Shown here piece by piece: positions 22,553 to 31,540 of a DNA stretch of 48,277 bases. The notes under the pieces are model-generated. The model was given only the letters and a program-made list of their open reading frames with translations, was not told the origin of the DNA and did not search any database. The DNA is from an uncultured Acetobacteraceae bacterium (GTDB lineage: Bacteria > Pseudomonadota > Alphaproteobacteria > Acetobacterales > Acetobacteraceae). The stretch covers positions 1 through 48,277 of the forward strand of contig CADCTL010000173.1 of assembly GCA_902805625.1 (NCBI GenBank), read 5' to 3'. The translations under genes were made by a program, and so were the position numbers. The first letter of the stretch is position 1. Each line of letters opens with the position of its first letter.

Positions 22553-25500
22553 TCAGTATTCGAGTTCGTAGGACAGGCCGAGCCGGTCCCCGGCCGGGCC
22601 GGTCGCGGTTTCGCCTTCGAGCTTCAGGCGGGGCGTGATCTCGACCTGCACGCCGACGCCTGTCTGCCCGCCCTGCGTCCCTTGCCGCACGCCCAGGAAG
22701 ACGCCCGGCGCGACGTAGCGCCCCGCTTCGACGGTCGGGTTGGTGGACCTGCCGCTGCCGCTGCCTCCCCCGACCCCGAGGCGGTCCAGGCCCAAGGCGC
22801 TCCGCACCCGGTCGAGCGCGCCGCCGCCGCCACCGCCACCGACGCCGGTGAGCTGGGCCACCGCGGCGGCGATCTGGGCGATCTCGAACGGCGACAGGCT
22901 GCTGGTCGCGCGGCCGAACAGGAGCTGCGCGAGCACCTCGTCCTGCGGCAGCTCCGGGACGGAGGTGAACGTCACCTCCGGCGCGGTCGGCTCGCCGCGG
23001 ATGAAGACGGTGATGGTGTTCTGCCCCGAGGTCGATTGCGCTTGCAGGTCGAGCTGCGGCACCAGCGTGCCGGGGGCGAAGGTGATGGTGCCGCGCTGGA
23101 AGTTCAATCGCCGGGTCAGGAGGCTCAGCGTCCCGCGGCGGAGCGAGAGGCCGCCGCGCGGCGCCGGCGCGGCGACGGTTCCGCCAACGGTCACGTCGCC
23201 GCCCAGCTCCACATCGACGCCGCGGCCGCGGATGAACACGGCGCGCGGCGCCACGATCCGGACGGCGAGGTTCAGGGGCGGACCGGCGGCGGCGGCCGGC
23301 GTCGCCGCGGCCTGCCGAGGACCCGGCCGCGGCCGAGAGGGCGCCGGACGCCCGTTCGGCGGCCTCCCCACCTCGCGGACGTTGGTGAGCGTCGGGACGC
23401 TCGCCGGCAGACGGTCCGGGATGCGGATTTCGGCGTTCTGGATCCGCACCTCGCCGGACAAGGTGCCCCCGCCGGTTATCGGGCCCGCCAGGCGCAGGTC
23501 CGCCCCGAGCGTGGCGGTGACGAGGTCGGACGTGACGGGCCTGGCGTCGCGCGCGGTGATCGTGATGTCGGCCGGCAGGCCGGCGGCGCCGACGTCCAGG
23601 CTGCCGGCGACCGAGATCGTGCCGTTGCCGGCCGTGCGACCTTCGAAACGCTCGATCACCAAGCGGGAGCCGTTCCCGACGACGCTGCCGGCGAGGTTGC
23701 CGACCCGGACGCCGTAGAGGCTGTTGCGGTACTCGCCGTCCGAAAGGGTCGCGCGGCCGGCCAGCACCGGGGCGCCGACCGTGCCTTCGGCGCGGAACGC
23801 GACGGCGAGGCGGCCGGTGAATCGGTCGGCGCCTGCGGCGAGGAAGGGCGCGGCGAGCGGCGCGAGGTTGAGGTTCCCGTTCAAGCCCGCTTCGAGCAGC
23901 GCTGTCGGCCCGAAGCCGCGGGGCAGCCGCGCCGTCGCCACCAGCCGCCCTCCGGCGCCCGCGTCGAGTTCCGCGCGCAACTCGGCGGCTTGGCCCGAGA
24001 GCCTCCCTTCGCTTCGCAGAGACGCGACCGGGAGGCCCCTGCCCCAATCGGTTCCGAGCCGGAGTCCATTGGCCTGCACCGTCCCGCGAATGTCGGGTTG
24101 GCCGACAGGACCCGTGACGCGGACCTCGGCCGAAGCCGTCCCTTCAGGCCGTAGGTCTGGGGCGAAACGCCCGGCGAGCGCCAGCGGCAATGCGGTTACG
24201 GTGGCGGTCAGGTCCGCGCGTTCCGGCCCCCATCGGCCGGCCGCCTGCAACCGCCCACCGCGGCCGAGCGCTAGGGCGAAGCCTGGAAGCCGCACGCCGC
24301 CATCGGCGTCTAAAACGACGTGCGTCGCGGACACCAAGCGCAAGGTTTCGCCGAGGCCTTGGACTTCGAGGGTTTCGACATCCAGCCTGCGCCCGCCGTC
24401 AGAAGCGGAGACTTTGCCGCGGCCCGAAAGGCTCCCGTCCGGGGCGCGCCCTTGCACCGCCCATTCCAAGGCGGACGGCGTTCCCTTGGCCGTGGCGCGG
24501 ACTGTGCCTTCGTTGCCCGCGTACACGAGGCGGGGAGCGTCGAGCCGCAGATCGAAGCTTTGCTCACCGCCCGGCGCGCGGGCGAAGGACGCGTCCAAAC
24601 CGAAGCGGCCCGCCAAGCCGGTTTGGCCCGCCAAGCGCCCGAGCGGCGCCAGGTCGGACGCGTCCAGACGGGCCGTGCCTTCGAAGACCGGCGCGCCGGC
24701 GGTGTCCAAGCGTCCCGCGACGGTCAGGCGTGCCGGGCCGAGTTGTGCGACGCCCTCTTCCAGCTTCACCGCCTGGCCGTCCGGTTGCGCGCGCACAGCC
24801 ACGGAGATCGGGAGATCCTCCACCTCGCCGGAAACGCGCACGTCCGCCGTCGGCGAGGAAGCGGGCTGCTTGACGACGGCGCTGATGGCCAAGCGCTCCA
24901 GCACCTTGCCCGCGGCTTCTATGCGGCCGGATCGAGCGTGCAGGGTGACGTCGGGATCGGTTCTGGGCCCTTCGGCGCGGAGATCGGCTTCCAAGGCGCC
25001 TTCCGAGCCGGCGCCAAGAACCGCGAGGTTAGGCACCGACACTTGCGCGTCCAGGGAAAGCGTTTCCGCCAAGCTGCCGCGCACCGACAAGCCGGCCGCA
25101 GCTCCCTCCAGGTTCGCGTCGATGGATGGCCCGGGCAGCGCGGCGCGGAGCGCGAGGCGCGGCGACGGCCCGAGCAGGGCGTCCGCCTGCGCGATGCCGG
25201 TGCCGAGGGCGTCGGTCCGCACCTGGAGGTCAACGGAGGGTTGGGCGAAGGTGCCGCCGATGGCGGCATTCGCGCTGACGGAGCGCCAATGCAGCGTTTC
25301 CGGGACGAGAGGGCGGAGGCGCTTGGCCTCGGGCAGGTCCAACGCCACCCGGAAATCGAGCGCCTCCGTGGAAAGGTCGGCTTGCCCGGTCCCGGAAAGG
25401 GTGGCGGCCGGCAAGCGCAGTTCGAGCCGCTCCACGGTCACGCGCCGGTCAGCCCCGAGACCCGCTTGCAGCGAAAACGCCGCTTCCTCCGCGAGGGGGG

Positions 25501-26365
25501 CGGTGTCCGGAGGCAGGAGGGCGCGCAATCTGGCGGTGCCGTCGAGGGATGCGCCCGCAGAGCCGTCCGCTGCGGCCCGGATCGTGCCGTTCGCGGCGAG
25601 CGTGAGATCGGGCCCTAGGCTCGCCCGAAGGTCGAGGGCGGCGCCCGATGCCGGTCCGTCCAGGCTGAGGTCGAGCGCCAGCGGTTGTCCGGGCTGCTTG
25701 AGCAACGCCGGCACCACGCCGTCGGGTCCTTCGCGCACCGACGCCTTGGCGAGCAGCCGGTCTTCTCCGGGAGAAAGGCGCAGGTCGAGCGCCACATGCC
25801 CCTCGGCGTCGAGCCGCTGCATCTCAAGGGCCGCACGCAACGCCCCGTCGCCGAGATGCGCGTCGGCCGATACGGCGAAGGCCGCAGCCGTGCCGACGAC
25901 CGGCGCGCCGATCTCCAGCCTGCCTATGGCCAGCCGGTCGAGCGCGATCGCCACCGGCAGGTCGGGCAACCGCGGCAGAACACCCTGCGAAGGCGGCCGC
26001 GGCTCGGGCGTCGCCGCCGACGACGGGAGCGGCGGTCGGCTGATTTCGACCCGCGCCGCTTCGACGGCCTCGATCCGGAACACCCCGCGCAGCAGTGCCG
26101 AGTAGTCCAGGGCGAGCCGCGCCTCGTCGATGGTCAGCCAAACGCCGTCCGCGTCGGCCAAGGTGATGCGGGCGGCGCCCGCCTTCGCCGGGAACGGCCC
26201 GTGCAGGCCTCCGATCGTCAGCCCAGGCACCTGCGCCGAGGCGAGCGCCGCCAATCGGGCTTGGCCGCTTTCCGTGTTCGCCCAAGCGAGGACGCCGACC
26301 AGGGCGAGCACGGGCAGGCTCACCAGCACGAACAGCAGGAGGAGCGTCCACCGCAGGAAGCGCAC
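22553..26365 (-). CDS. tamB: Translocation and assembly module protein TamB
   Basis: This 1270-residue protein spans the envelope and works with the outer membrane protein TamA in placing proteins and moving phospholipids. It has an N-terminal membrane helix (about 5-27, LLLLFVLVSLPVLALVGVLAW), over 1000 residues of repetitive beta-helix, and the C-terminal TamB (DUF490) domain with RGTLSLLTRRLNFQRGTITF and ELPQDEVLAQLLFGRATSSLSPFE split by short gaps. Two glycine-rich loops lie near the end. I chose the GTG at 26365, which comes 2 bases after the tamA stop, so the genes are coupled. Fits the usual tamA-tamB order. Confidence 0.9.
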   Translation of the reverse strand: MRFLRWTLLLLFVLVSLPVLALVGVLAWANTESGQARLAALASAQVPGLTIGGLHGPFPAKAGAARITLADADGVWLTIDEARLALDYSALLRGVFRIEAVEAARVEISRPPLPSSAATPEPRPPSQGVLPRLPDLPVAIALDRLAIGRLEIGAPVVGTAAAFAVSADAHLGDGALRAALEMQRLDAEGHVALDLRLSPGEDRLLAKASVREGPDGVVPALLKQPGQPLALDLSLDGPASGAALDLRASLGPDLTLAANGTIRAAADGSAGASLDGTARLRALLPPDTAPLAEEAAFSLQAGLGADRRVTVERLELRLPAATLSGTGQADLSTEALDFRVALDLPEAKRLRPLVPETLHWRSVSANAAIGGTFAQPSVDLQVRTDALGTGIAQADALLGPSPRLALRAALPGPSIDANLEGAAAGLSVRGSLAETLSLDAQVSVPNLAVLGAGSEGALEADLRAEGPRTDPDVTLHARSGRIEAAGKVLERLAISAVVKQPASSPTADVRVSGEVEDLPISVAVRAQPDGQAVKLEEGVAQLGPARLTVAGRLDTAGAPVFEGTARLDASDLAPLGRLAGQTGLAGRFGLDASFARAPGGEQSFDLRLDAPRLVYAGNEGTVRATAKGTPSALEWAVQGRAPDGSLSGRGKVSASDGGRRLDVETLEVQGLGETLRLVSATHVVLDADGGVRLPGFALALGRGGRLQAAGRWGPERADLTATVTALPLALAGRFAPDLRPEGTASAEVRVTGPVGQPDIRGTVQANGLRLGTDWGRGLPVASLRSEGRLSGQAAELRAELDAGAGGRLVATARLPRGFGPTALLEAGLNGNLNLAPLAAPFLAAGADRFTGRLAVAFRAEGTVGAPVLAGRATLSDGEYRNSLYGVRVGNLAGSVVGNGSRLVIERFEGRTAGNGTISVAGSLDVGAAGLPADITITARDARPVTSDLVTATLGADLRLAGPITGGGTLSGEVRIQNAEIRIPDRLPASVPTLTNVREVGRPPNGRPAPSRPRPGPRQAAATPAAAAGPPLNLAVRIVAPRAVFIRGRGVDVELGGDVTVGGTVAAPAPRGGLSLRRGTLSLLTRRLNFQRGTITFAPGTLVPQLDLQAQSTSGQNTITVFIRGEPTAPEVTFTSVPELPQDEVLAQLLFGRATSSLSPFEIAQIAAAVAQLTGVGGGGGGGALDRVRSALGLDRLGVGGGSGSGRSTNPTVEAGRYVAPGVFLGVRQGTQGGQTGVGVQVEITPRLKLEGETATGPAGDRLGLSYELEY

Positions 26366-26367
26366 GG

Positions 26368-28227
26368 TCAGAACGCCTGCCCTATGCCCACGTAGAGCCC
26401 GAAGTTCGACGAGTCCCGTTGCTTCACCAAGGGCACCGCCACGTCGGCGCGGATGGGCCCGATCGGGGTGTGGTAGCGGAAGCCGAGGCCGGCGCCGACG
26501 CGCAGGTTGGAGAACTCCGGGGCGGAGCTGCTCCCGACGCTGCCGGCGTCCACGAAGGCGACGGCGCCGATGTCCCCCCAAACCCGCTGCCGCCACTCCA
26601 TGCTGGCTTCCACCAAGCTCCCGCCGCCCGAAGGCCGGTTGCGCTCGTCCCGCGGGCCGATGGACTGGTAGTCGTAACCGCGCACCGAGCCGCCGCCGCC
26701 GGCGTAGAAACGGATGTGCCGGGGCACATCGGACAACTGCGCGCCCAGCAGCGACCCGAGCGTCCCTCGGGCGGCGAGGACGCTGCGGCGGTTCCCGAGC
26801 ACGTCCCAATAGGTGCTTCCCGTCACCCGCATGGGAGCGAAAGGGGCGCTCGTGGAAAAGCTCCAGGACGGCGTGACCGCGCCGTTCAGCCGCCAGCCCT
26901 GCGAGGGGTCGAGGAGGCTGTCGGTCCCGTCGTAGCGCCCGCCGAAGGTCAGGCCGGCGATCTGGTACGACGCGAGCCGCCCGTCGGGCGGTCCGCTGCG
27001 CCCGAAGTCCGCCGTCGGCCCCGCCTGCACGAACAACCGCTCTGAAAGGCGCTGCTCGAACAGCACGGTGCCGGTGATCGCGTCCCGGTCGTAGGCTTCC
27101 AAGCGTTCGCGGAGGGCGAAAAGGCTCACCACCAGCGTCAGGTCGCGGCCGAACAGACCGGGGTCGCGGTAGGTGACGCCGCCGCGGTAGGTCATCTCCC
27201 CGACCGAGCCGCCCGTGCCGATGCGCGCCACCTCCGCCTCGACCCGCAGGCGCTCCGCGCCGCCGAGGAGGTTCCGGTGCTCCCAATAGGCGCGCACGGA
27301 CGGGCCGTAGTTGGTTTCGTAGGCCGCGCTGAGGCCGACAGCGTGCCTCGCACGCTCCGTGACGGTGAAGGTCGTCGGCAGCCGCCCCGTTTCGTCGAGC
27401 CGTTCGGCCGCGCGGGCGCGCACCGACGCGAACGGGCCGAGCGCCAACATGCCGCGCCGCGCCCGTTCCAGCCGGTCCGGGCTGTATGGCTCGTTTTCCA
27501 AGCGGCCCGCGGCGTACCGCCTGAGGAAGCCGGCGTCCACGCGCTCCGCGCCCTCCACGTCGGGCGCGGCGAAGCGCGCCGCCGGTCCTGGAGCCAAGCG
27601 CCAGACCACCGCCATCTCGCGCCGGTCGTGGTTGACCACCGTTTCACGCCCGGCCACGACCGCCAACGGGTGCCCCGCCGCCAGCAGCCGGTCCAGCAAG
27701 CGGCGTTCGGCGGACAACACCGGCTCGGCGCGGGCCGGGTCGCCCACGCGCAAGCCGAGGTCCCGGGCCGCTGCGGCGACGGCGTCCGTGCCGTCCGGCG
27801 TCGCCGACCGCACGGCGAGCTCGCCGATCTTGTAAGCCTCGCCCTTATCGACGGCCACGACGACGGGAACGGTGCGGTCGCCGAAACTTTCCAGCCGTTC
27901 CGGGAGCTCAGGCGCGTCGAGCGACAGATCTGCGACCGTCACGCGCGTCGTTCCGCCCCAGTACCCCTCAGACTCCAAAGCGCGGGCGAAGCGGTCCCGG
28001 TCGGCGCGTGCGCGACCCAGCAGGCCGACGGCGCCCGTTGGCGCGCGTTCCTGGAGCTGGACCAACTGGGAGACGGCTTGGAAAGCCGCGTCGAGGCGAG
28101 CGTCGCCCGTCTGCTTGATTTCGGTGCGGTACGACAACGCTGCCGGCTCCGCCGGCGGCTCTTGCGAGGACGCTGCCCCGACGAGGAGACACAGGCAGAA
28201 GCTCAGGACCTTTAAAGTTCGCAACAC
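26368..28227 (-). CDS. tamA: BamA/TamA family outer membrane protein TamA
   Basis: The protein has 619 residues from the GTG at 28227, giving a compact signal peptide (LRTLKVLSFCLCLLVGAASSQ). A GTG at 28293 with GAGG 5 bases upstream would add 22 residues and is also possible. POTRA-type repeats occupy about residues 60-280, and a 16-strand barrel follows from the motif GLSAAYETNYGPSVRAYWEHRNLLGGAERL. The barrel includes FYAGGGGSVRGYDYQSIGP, the conserved lid-lock motif, and the chain ends in phenylalanine (GIGQAF), the usual outer membrane insertion signal. It is the outer membrane part of the Tam complex with TamB. Confidence 0.88.
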   Translation of the reverse strand: MLRTLKVLSFCLCLLVGAASSQEPPAEPAALSYRTEIKQTGDARLDAAFQAVSQLVQLQERAPTGAVGLLGRARADRDRFARALESEGYWGGTTRVTVADLSLDAPELPERLESFGDRTVPVVVAVDKGEAYKIGELAVRSATPDGTDAVAAAARDLGLRVGDPARAEPVLSAERRLLDRLLAAGHPLAVVAGRETVVNHDRREMAVVWRLAPGPAARFAAPDVEGAERVDAGFLRRYAAGRLENEPYSPDRLERARRGMLALGPFASVRARAAERLDETGRLPTTFTVTERARHAVGLSAAYETNYGPSVRAYWEHRNLLGGAERLRVEAEVARIGTGGSVGEMTYRGGVTYRDPGLFGRDLTLVVSLFALRERLEAYDRDAITGTVLFEQRLSERLFVQAGPTADFGRSGPPDGRLASYQIAGLTFGGRYDGTDSLLDPSQGWRLNGAVTPSWSFSTSAPFAPMRVTGSTYWDVLGNRRSVLAARGTLGSLLGAQLSDVPRHIRFYAGGGGSVRGYDYQSIGPRDERNRPSGGGSLVEASMEWRQRVWGDIGAVAFVDAGSVGSSSAPEFSNLRVGAGLGFRYHTPIGPIRADVAVPLVKQRDSSNFGLYVGIGQAF

Positions 28228-28232
28228 GGATC

Positions 28233-28246
28233 GAAAAGCGCTTTTC
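28233..28246. promoter_or_regulatory. Perfect 14-base palindrome before tamA
   Basis: GAAAAGCGCTTTTC reads the same on both strands and lies 6 bases upstream of the chosen tamA start, in the gap to the divergent M20 gene. It may be an operator. The position also separates an AGGA element from the tamA start codon. Confidence 0.4.
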
Positions 28247-28308
28247 CTGTTGGAAGTTCCCGCGGCTGGGATTGGCCATCCGGGGGAGCCCACCTTAGCC
28301 TCAGCGCC

Positions 28309-29469
28309 ATGGAACAGTCTTCCGTTGAACTCACCCGTTGGCGGCGCCACTTGCACGCGCATCCCGGCCTCACCCTGGACGAGGGGGAGACCGCCGCCTT
28401 CGTGCTGCAGCGGCTCCGCGAAATGGGCGTGGAAGTGGAGAGCGGGATCGGGGGCCACGGCTTGGTGGCCACGATCCACGGCCGGGGCGGCGAACACGCG
28501 TCCAACCGCTCGGTCGGTTTGCGGGCCGACATGGACGCGCTCCCGATCCAGGAACTCAACCCGGACCTGCCCCACCGTTCGACCGTGCCAGGCGTCATGC
28601 ACGCCTGCGGCCACGATGGCCACACCACCGCGTTGCTGGGCGCCGCCGCGCTGCTGAAGGCCGATCCGACCTGGTCCGGCACCGTGCGGCTGGTGTTCCA
28701 GCCGGCGGAGGAAGGGGGCGGCGGGGCGCGGGCGATGATCGCCGACGGCCTTTTCAAGCGCTTCCCCATGGAGCGCATTTTCGGCTGGCACAATTGGCCG
28801 GGCCTGCAAGCGGGCACCGTCGCCGTCCACGAAGGCCCGGTGATGGCCGCCGGGGCGAGGTTCGAGATCGCTTTCGAGGGGCACGCGGGCCACGCCGCCC
28901 TGCCGCACCTGACGCGCGACCCGATGCTGGGCGCGGGCCATTGCATCGTGGCGCTGCAATCACTCGTGTCGCGCAACGTCGATCCGTTGGACGCGGCCGT
29001 GGTGAGCGTGACGGTCGCGGAGGCCGGCGAAGCGCAGAACCAAGTGCCGCAGCGGGCGGTGCTCAAGGGCACCATGCGCTTCCTGCGCGACGCCACGGGC
29101 GACCTTTTGGAGGAGGGCATACGCCGGGTCGCCGACGGCGTTGCGGCGAGCTACCAGCTCGGGGCGGAGGTCGCCATCCGGCGCGGCGTCCCGGTCACGG
29201 CCAACCACGCCGACGAGCGGGATTTGGCCGCGGAGGCCGCCCTGGCGGTGAGCAGCCTCCGGCGCGACCTCCCTCCCGCGATGACCGGCGAGGATTTTTC
29301 CTGGTTCCTGCGGGAGGTGCCCGGCGCCTTCGTGTGGATCGGCAACGGCGACGCCGGTGGTGGGCGGGAGCTGCACAACCCCAGCTACGACTTCAACGAC
29401 TCCATACTGCCCGCCGCGAGCGCTTGGCTGGCGGAGGTGGCGAAGCGGGCGCTGGCCGCGCCGCCTTAG
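28309..29469 (+). CDS. M20 family amidohydrolase (hippurate hydrolase-like)
   Basis: This 386-residue metallohydrolase has all the expected metal ligands: the Asp in GLRADMDALPIQE, Cys and His in HACGHDGHTTALLG, the glutamate pair in QPAEEGGGGA, the His in FGWHNWPG, and a final His in ELHNPSYDFND. The dimer-domain motif GHAGHAALPHL is present. It should remove an acyl group from an N-acyl amino acid or split a related amide in the cytoplasm; the substrate is unknown. It is divergent from tamA and its stop shares bases with the convergent RraA-like gene. Confidence 0.9.
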   Translation: MEQSSVELTRWRRHLHAHPGLTLDEGETAAFVLQRLREMGVEVESGIGGHGLVATIHGRGGEHASNRSVGLRADMDALPIQELNPDLPHRSTVPGVMHACGHDGHTTALLGAAALLKADPTWSGTVRLVFQPAEEGGGGARAMIADGLFKRFPMERIFGWHNWPGLQAGTVAVHEGPVMAAGARFEIAFEGHAGHAALPHLTRDPMLGAGHCIVALQSLVSRNVDPLDAAVVSVTVAEAGEAQNQVPQRAVLKGTMRFLRDATGDLLEEGIRRVADGVAASYQLGAEVAIRRGVPVTANHADERDLAAEAALAVSSLRRDLPPAMTGEDFSWFLREVPGAFVWIGNGDAGGGRELHNPSYDFNDSILPAASAWLAEVAKRALAAPP

Positions 29470-30173
29470 TGGATCTCGTCGGCCTTCGAGAGGGCCTCCC
29501 GCAGCGCGGCGATGTTGAAGTCGCTCCGCTTGCACATGTCGAGCACGACCTTCTCGCGGCGCGTGATGAGGTCGATGGCCGCCGGCACCGCCCGGACCGC
29601 GTCGGCCGGGATGACGACCGCCCCGTGCCGGTCCGCGTGCACCACGTCCTCGTGCGAGCACGGCATCCCGTGCACGACGACGTCGCCCCGGAAATCGACG
29701 ATGTGGACATGGGCGTGCGACGGGTTGACCGCGCCGCCGATGATCTGGAACCCCGGCGCGAGCATGTCCAGGTCGCGGAACGAGCCGCTCGTCACGCAGC
29801 CGAGGACGCCGAGCCCCTTGTGGACGTTGGTGTTCACCTCGCCCCAGAACGCCCCAATGCCGGGCGTTTCGTCCAGGTCTTCCAGCACGACCACGGTCGG
29901 GAGATCGGCGGCGGCGACGTACTCGTACCAGCCCAAGCGGGCGTCCCGGTCCTGCTCGCGCGTCCTCCCCGAAGGCGCGGCGGCGCGTATCCGCCCCGTC
30001 CTCGCCACGCCGCAGATCGGCGGGAGCGCGGGGTCGGCCGCGGTGAAGGGCTTGAGGGTGAAGCCCCGGCCGCGGCGGGCGGGCGCCACGATTTCCAGCG
30101 CGTTGCAGATCGTCGGCGTGTCCCACCGGCGCAGCGCTTCCAGGTCCGCCGGTTCGAAAAGCCGTTCGGCCAT
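29466..30173 (-). CDS. RraA family protein (HMG/CHA aldolase-like)
   Basis: The 235-residue protein has the RraA fold pattern: WDTPTICNALE near the N-terminus, GVLGCVTSGSFRDLDML with the Arg-Asp pair of the class II aldolase site, and DVVHADRHGAVVIPADAV near the end. Relatives act as 4-hydroxy-4-methyl-2-oxoglutarate aldolases or oxaloacetate decarboxylases. At 235 residues it is longer than classical RraA (about 160), as in the larger dimethylmenaquinone methyltransferase-like group. GGGGAGGAT lies 5 bases before its ATG. Confidence 0.82.
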   Translation of the reverse strand: MAERLFEPADLEALRRWDTPTICNALEIVAPARRGRGFTLKPFTAADPALPPICGVARTGRIRAAAPSGRTREQDRDARLGWYEYVAAADLPTVVVLEDLDETPGIGAFWGEVNTNVHKGLGVLGCVTSGSFRDLDMLAPGFQIIGGAVNPSHAHVHIVDFRGDVVVHGMPCSHEDVVHADRHGAVVIPADAVRAVPAAIDLITRREKVVLDMCKRSDFNIAALREALSKADEIH

Positions 30174-30368
30174 GCGCCATCCTCCCCAAGAACGTCTTCA
30201 CCATCCGACGCGCCGCAGAGCCCGTCAAACACCCCGGTTCGGCGACGGGCGTAGCGCCCACCAACGCCCCCCCGCGGTCGCGCCCTGCGCGAGCCCGCTC
30301 GACCCGCCCGACTCCGGCCCGGAATTCAGAAACGGCCCGCTTCGCCGCCCTGCCAGATTTCACAACGA

Positions 30369-30397
30369 TTGACCCAACTTTTTGGTTCATTTAGGCT
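30369..30397 (+). promoter_or_regulatory. Candidate sigma-70 promoter for the OmpA-domain gene
   Basis: TTGACC (30369-30374) is separated by 17 bases from TAGGCT (30392-30397), in the most AT-rich part of the 278-base divergent gap. The -35 element is strong and the -10 element weak. Confidence 0.4.
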
Positions 30398-30424
30398 AAG
30401 CTCGGCCGGCCAGCGGTTTAGCCT
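30393..30424 (+). promoter_or_regulatory. Inverted repeat in the 5' leader of the OmpA-domain gene
   Basis: AGGCTAA (30393-30399) and TTAGCCT (30418-30424) are perfectly complementary, with the palindrome GGCCGGCC inside the 18-base loop. The left arm overlaps the candidate -10 element. It may be an operator or a leader hairpin. Confidence 0.4.
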
Positions 30425-30451
30425 TGAGGATTTGGCGGGAGTTCCAGGTTG

Positions 30452-31027
30452 ATGCAGAAGCATCGGAAGATTTTCTTCGCTTTGGCGTGCGTGCTCTCGC
30501 TGGCGCCGGCCGGGCAGCCCGCTGCGACGGAGGTGCCCGGTCTGCCTCAACTCATCGAGTTGTTGCGTCCGCCGGGCGAACGCGGCGGCCAAACCTTCTC
30601 CACGACGTCGCTCAACTCGCCCAGGGCACGGCCGGCCGTGGATGAGGCGGCCGCGCGCACGACGGCCCCCGAAGGGACGGCCGCGGCGGCGCTGGCGTTG
30701 CCGTTCCAATCGGGGTCGGCGACGTTGACGCCGGACGCGGAGAAGGTGCTCGACGCGCTGGCTCGCGCGCTGAATTCGCCGGAACTCGCGAGGTACCGGT
30801 TCAGGATCGAGGGCCACACCGACACCGCGGGCGAAGCTCCGGTCAATCTGGCCCTGTCGGAGCGCCGGGCCACGACGGTCCGCGAGCACTTGATCAGCCG
30901 CCGCGGCGTCGCCGCGTCCCGTCTGGAAGCCGTCGGCCTGGGCGAAACCCAACTGCTCGTGCAAACGCCCGACGCGACCGCGGAGCCCCGCAACAGGCGC
31001 GTGCAGGTCGTGAACGTCGGGGGCTGA
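30452..31027 (+). CDS. OmpA-domain cell envelope protein
   Basis: This 191-residue protein has a signal peptide (MQKHRKIFFALACVLSLAPAG, cleavage near residue 26) and a C-terminal OmpA-like peptidoglycan-binding domain (about 85-190): LPFQSGSATLTPDAEKVLDALA, FRIEGHTDTAGEAPVNLALSERRA, VREHLISRRGVAASRLEAVGLGE, RNRRVQVVNVG. The Asp and Arg that bind diaminopimelate are retained in HTDTAG and NRRVQV. No membrane barrel is present, so it is probably a soluble periplasmic or lipid-free anchor protein. GGGAG stands 10 bases before the ATG. Confidence 0.88.
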   Translation: MQKHRKIFFALACVLSLAPAGQPAATEVPGLPQLIELLRPPGERGGQTFSTTSLNSPRARPAVDEAAARTTAPEGTAAAALALPFQSGSATLTPDAEKVLDALARALNSPELARYRFRIEGHTDTAGEAPVNLALSERRATTVREHLISRRGVAASRLEAVGLGETQLLVQTPDATAEPRNRRVQVVNVGG

Positions 31028-31234
31028 GTCCGCCGACGACGGCCAGCGTTCAACCGTCCAAAACGGCGCCCGGGTCGCCTCCTGGCGTTGCGCGGCTGTT
31101 CCTTTTGCTCGGAAACCAAACCACTCGGCGGCACACGCGTCTAAGCTCCCGGAGTTGACGAGCCGCGGCGGACTCCTCCTCAGCCGCCCCGATCGGCGGC
31201 CCGTTGCCCGGCATGACCCAAAGGACGCACGGCC

Positions 31235-31498
31235 ATGCTGGACACGGGAGACGAAGCGATACCCTCGGGAACACCGGACAACGCCACGCCCGGGCTGGAA
31301 GGGTTGTTGCGCGTGGACATGGGGGCGCTCGAGGAGTCCCTCCCGAGCTTGGTGGACAGCGCGGTGAGAGGCCCGGTCGTCCTCACCAGGAACGGGTCGG
31401 ACACGTTCGTCATGCTCCCGCTCGACGCTTATTGCCGCTTGTGGGCACAGGCGCCCCGACCTCCGGTCATAGACGCGGTGGACGAGACGGCCGCGTGA
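31235..31498 (+). CDS. Phd/YefM-like antitoxin-fold protein, orphan
   Basis: This 87-residue protein has AAGGA 9 bases before the ATG. Residues 35-70 (ALEESLPSLVDSAVRGPVVLTRNG then FVMLPLDAYCRLW) follow the Phd/YefM antitoxin pattern: a helix, VxxxxxGPVVLTRNG, a strand and a final helix. No toxin gene (Doc, YoeB or PIN) follows; the next gene is convergent prpB. It may be an orphan antitoxin, a regulator, or a decayed pair. The identification is from pattern only. Confidence 0.6.
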   Translation: MLDTGDEAIPSGTPDNATPGLEGLLRVDMGALEESLPSLVDSAVRGPVVLTRNGSDTFVMLPLDAYCRLWAQAPRPPVIDAVDETAA

Positions 31499-31540
31499 GG
31501 GTGTCCTGCCTTCGTTTCAGGGCGCCCCGCCCGCGATGCG

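Noticed and set aside
22682-26105. Long plus-strand frames opposite tamB
   Set aside because: They show no conserved motif and mirror the codon pattern of tamB, which has strong family matches.
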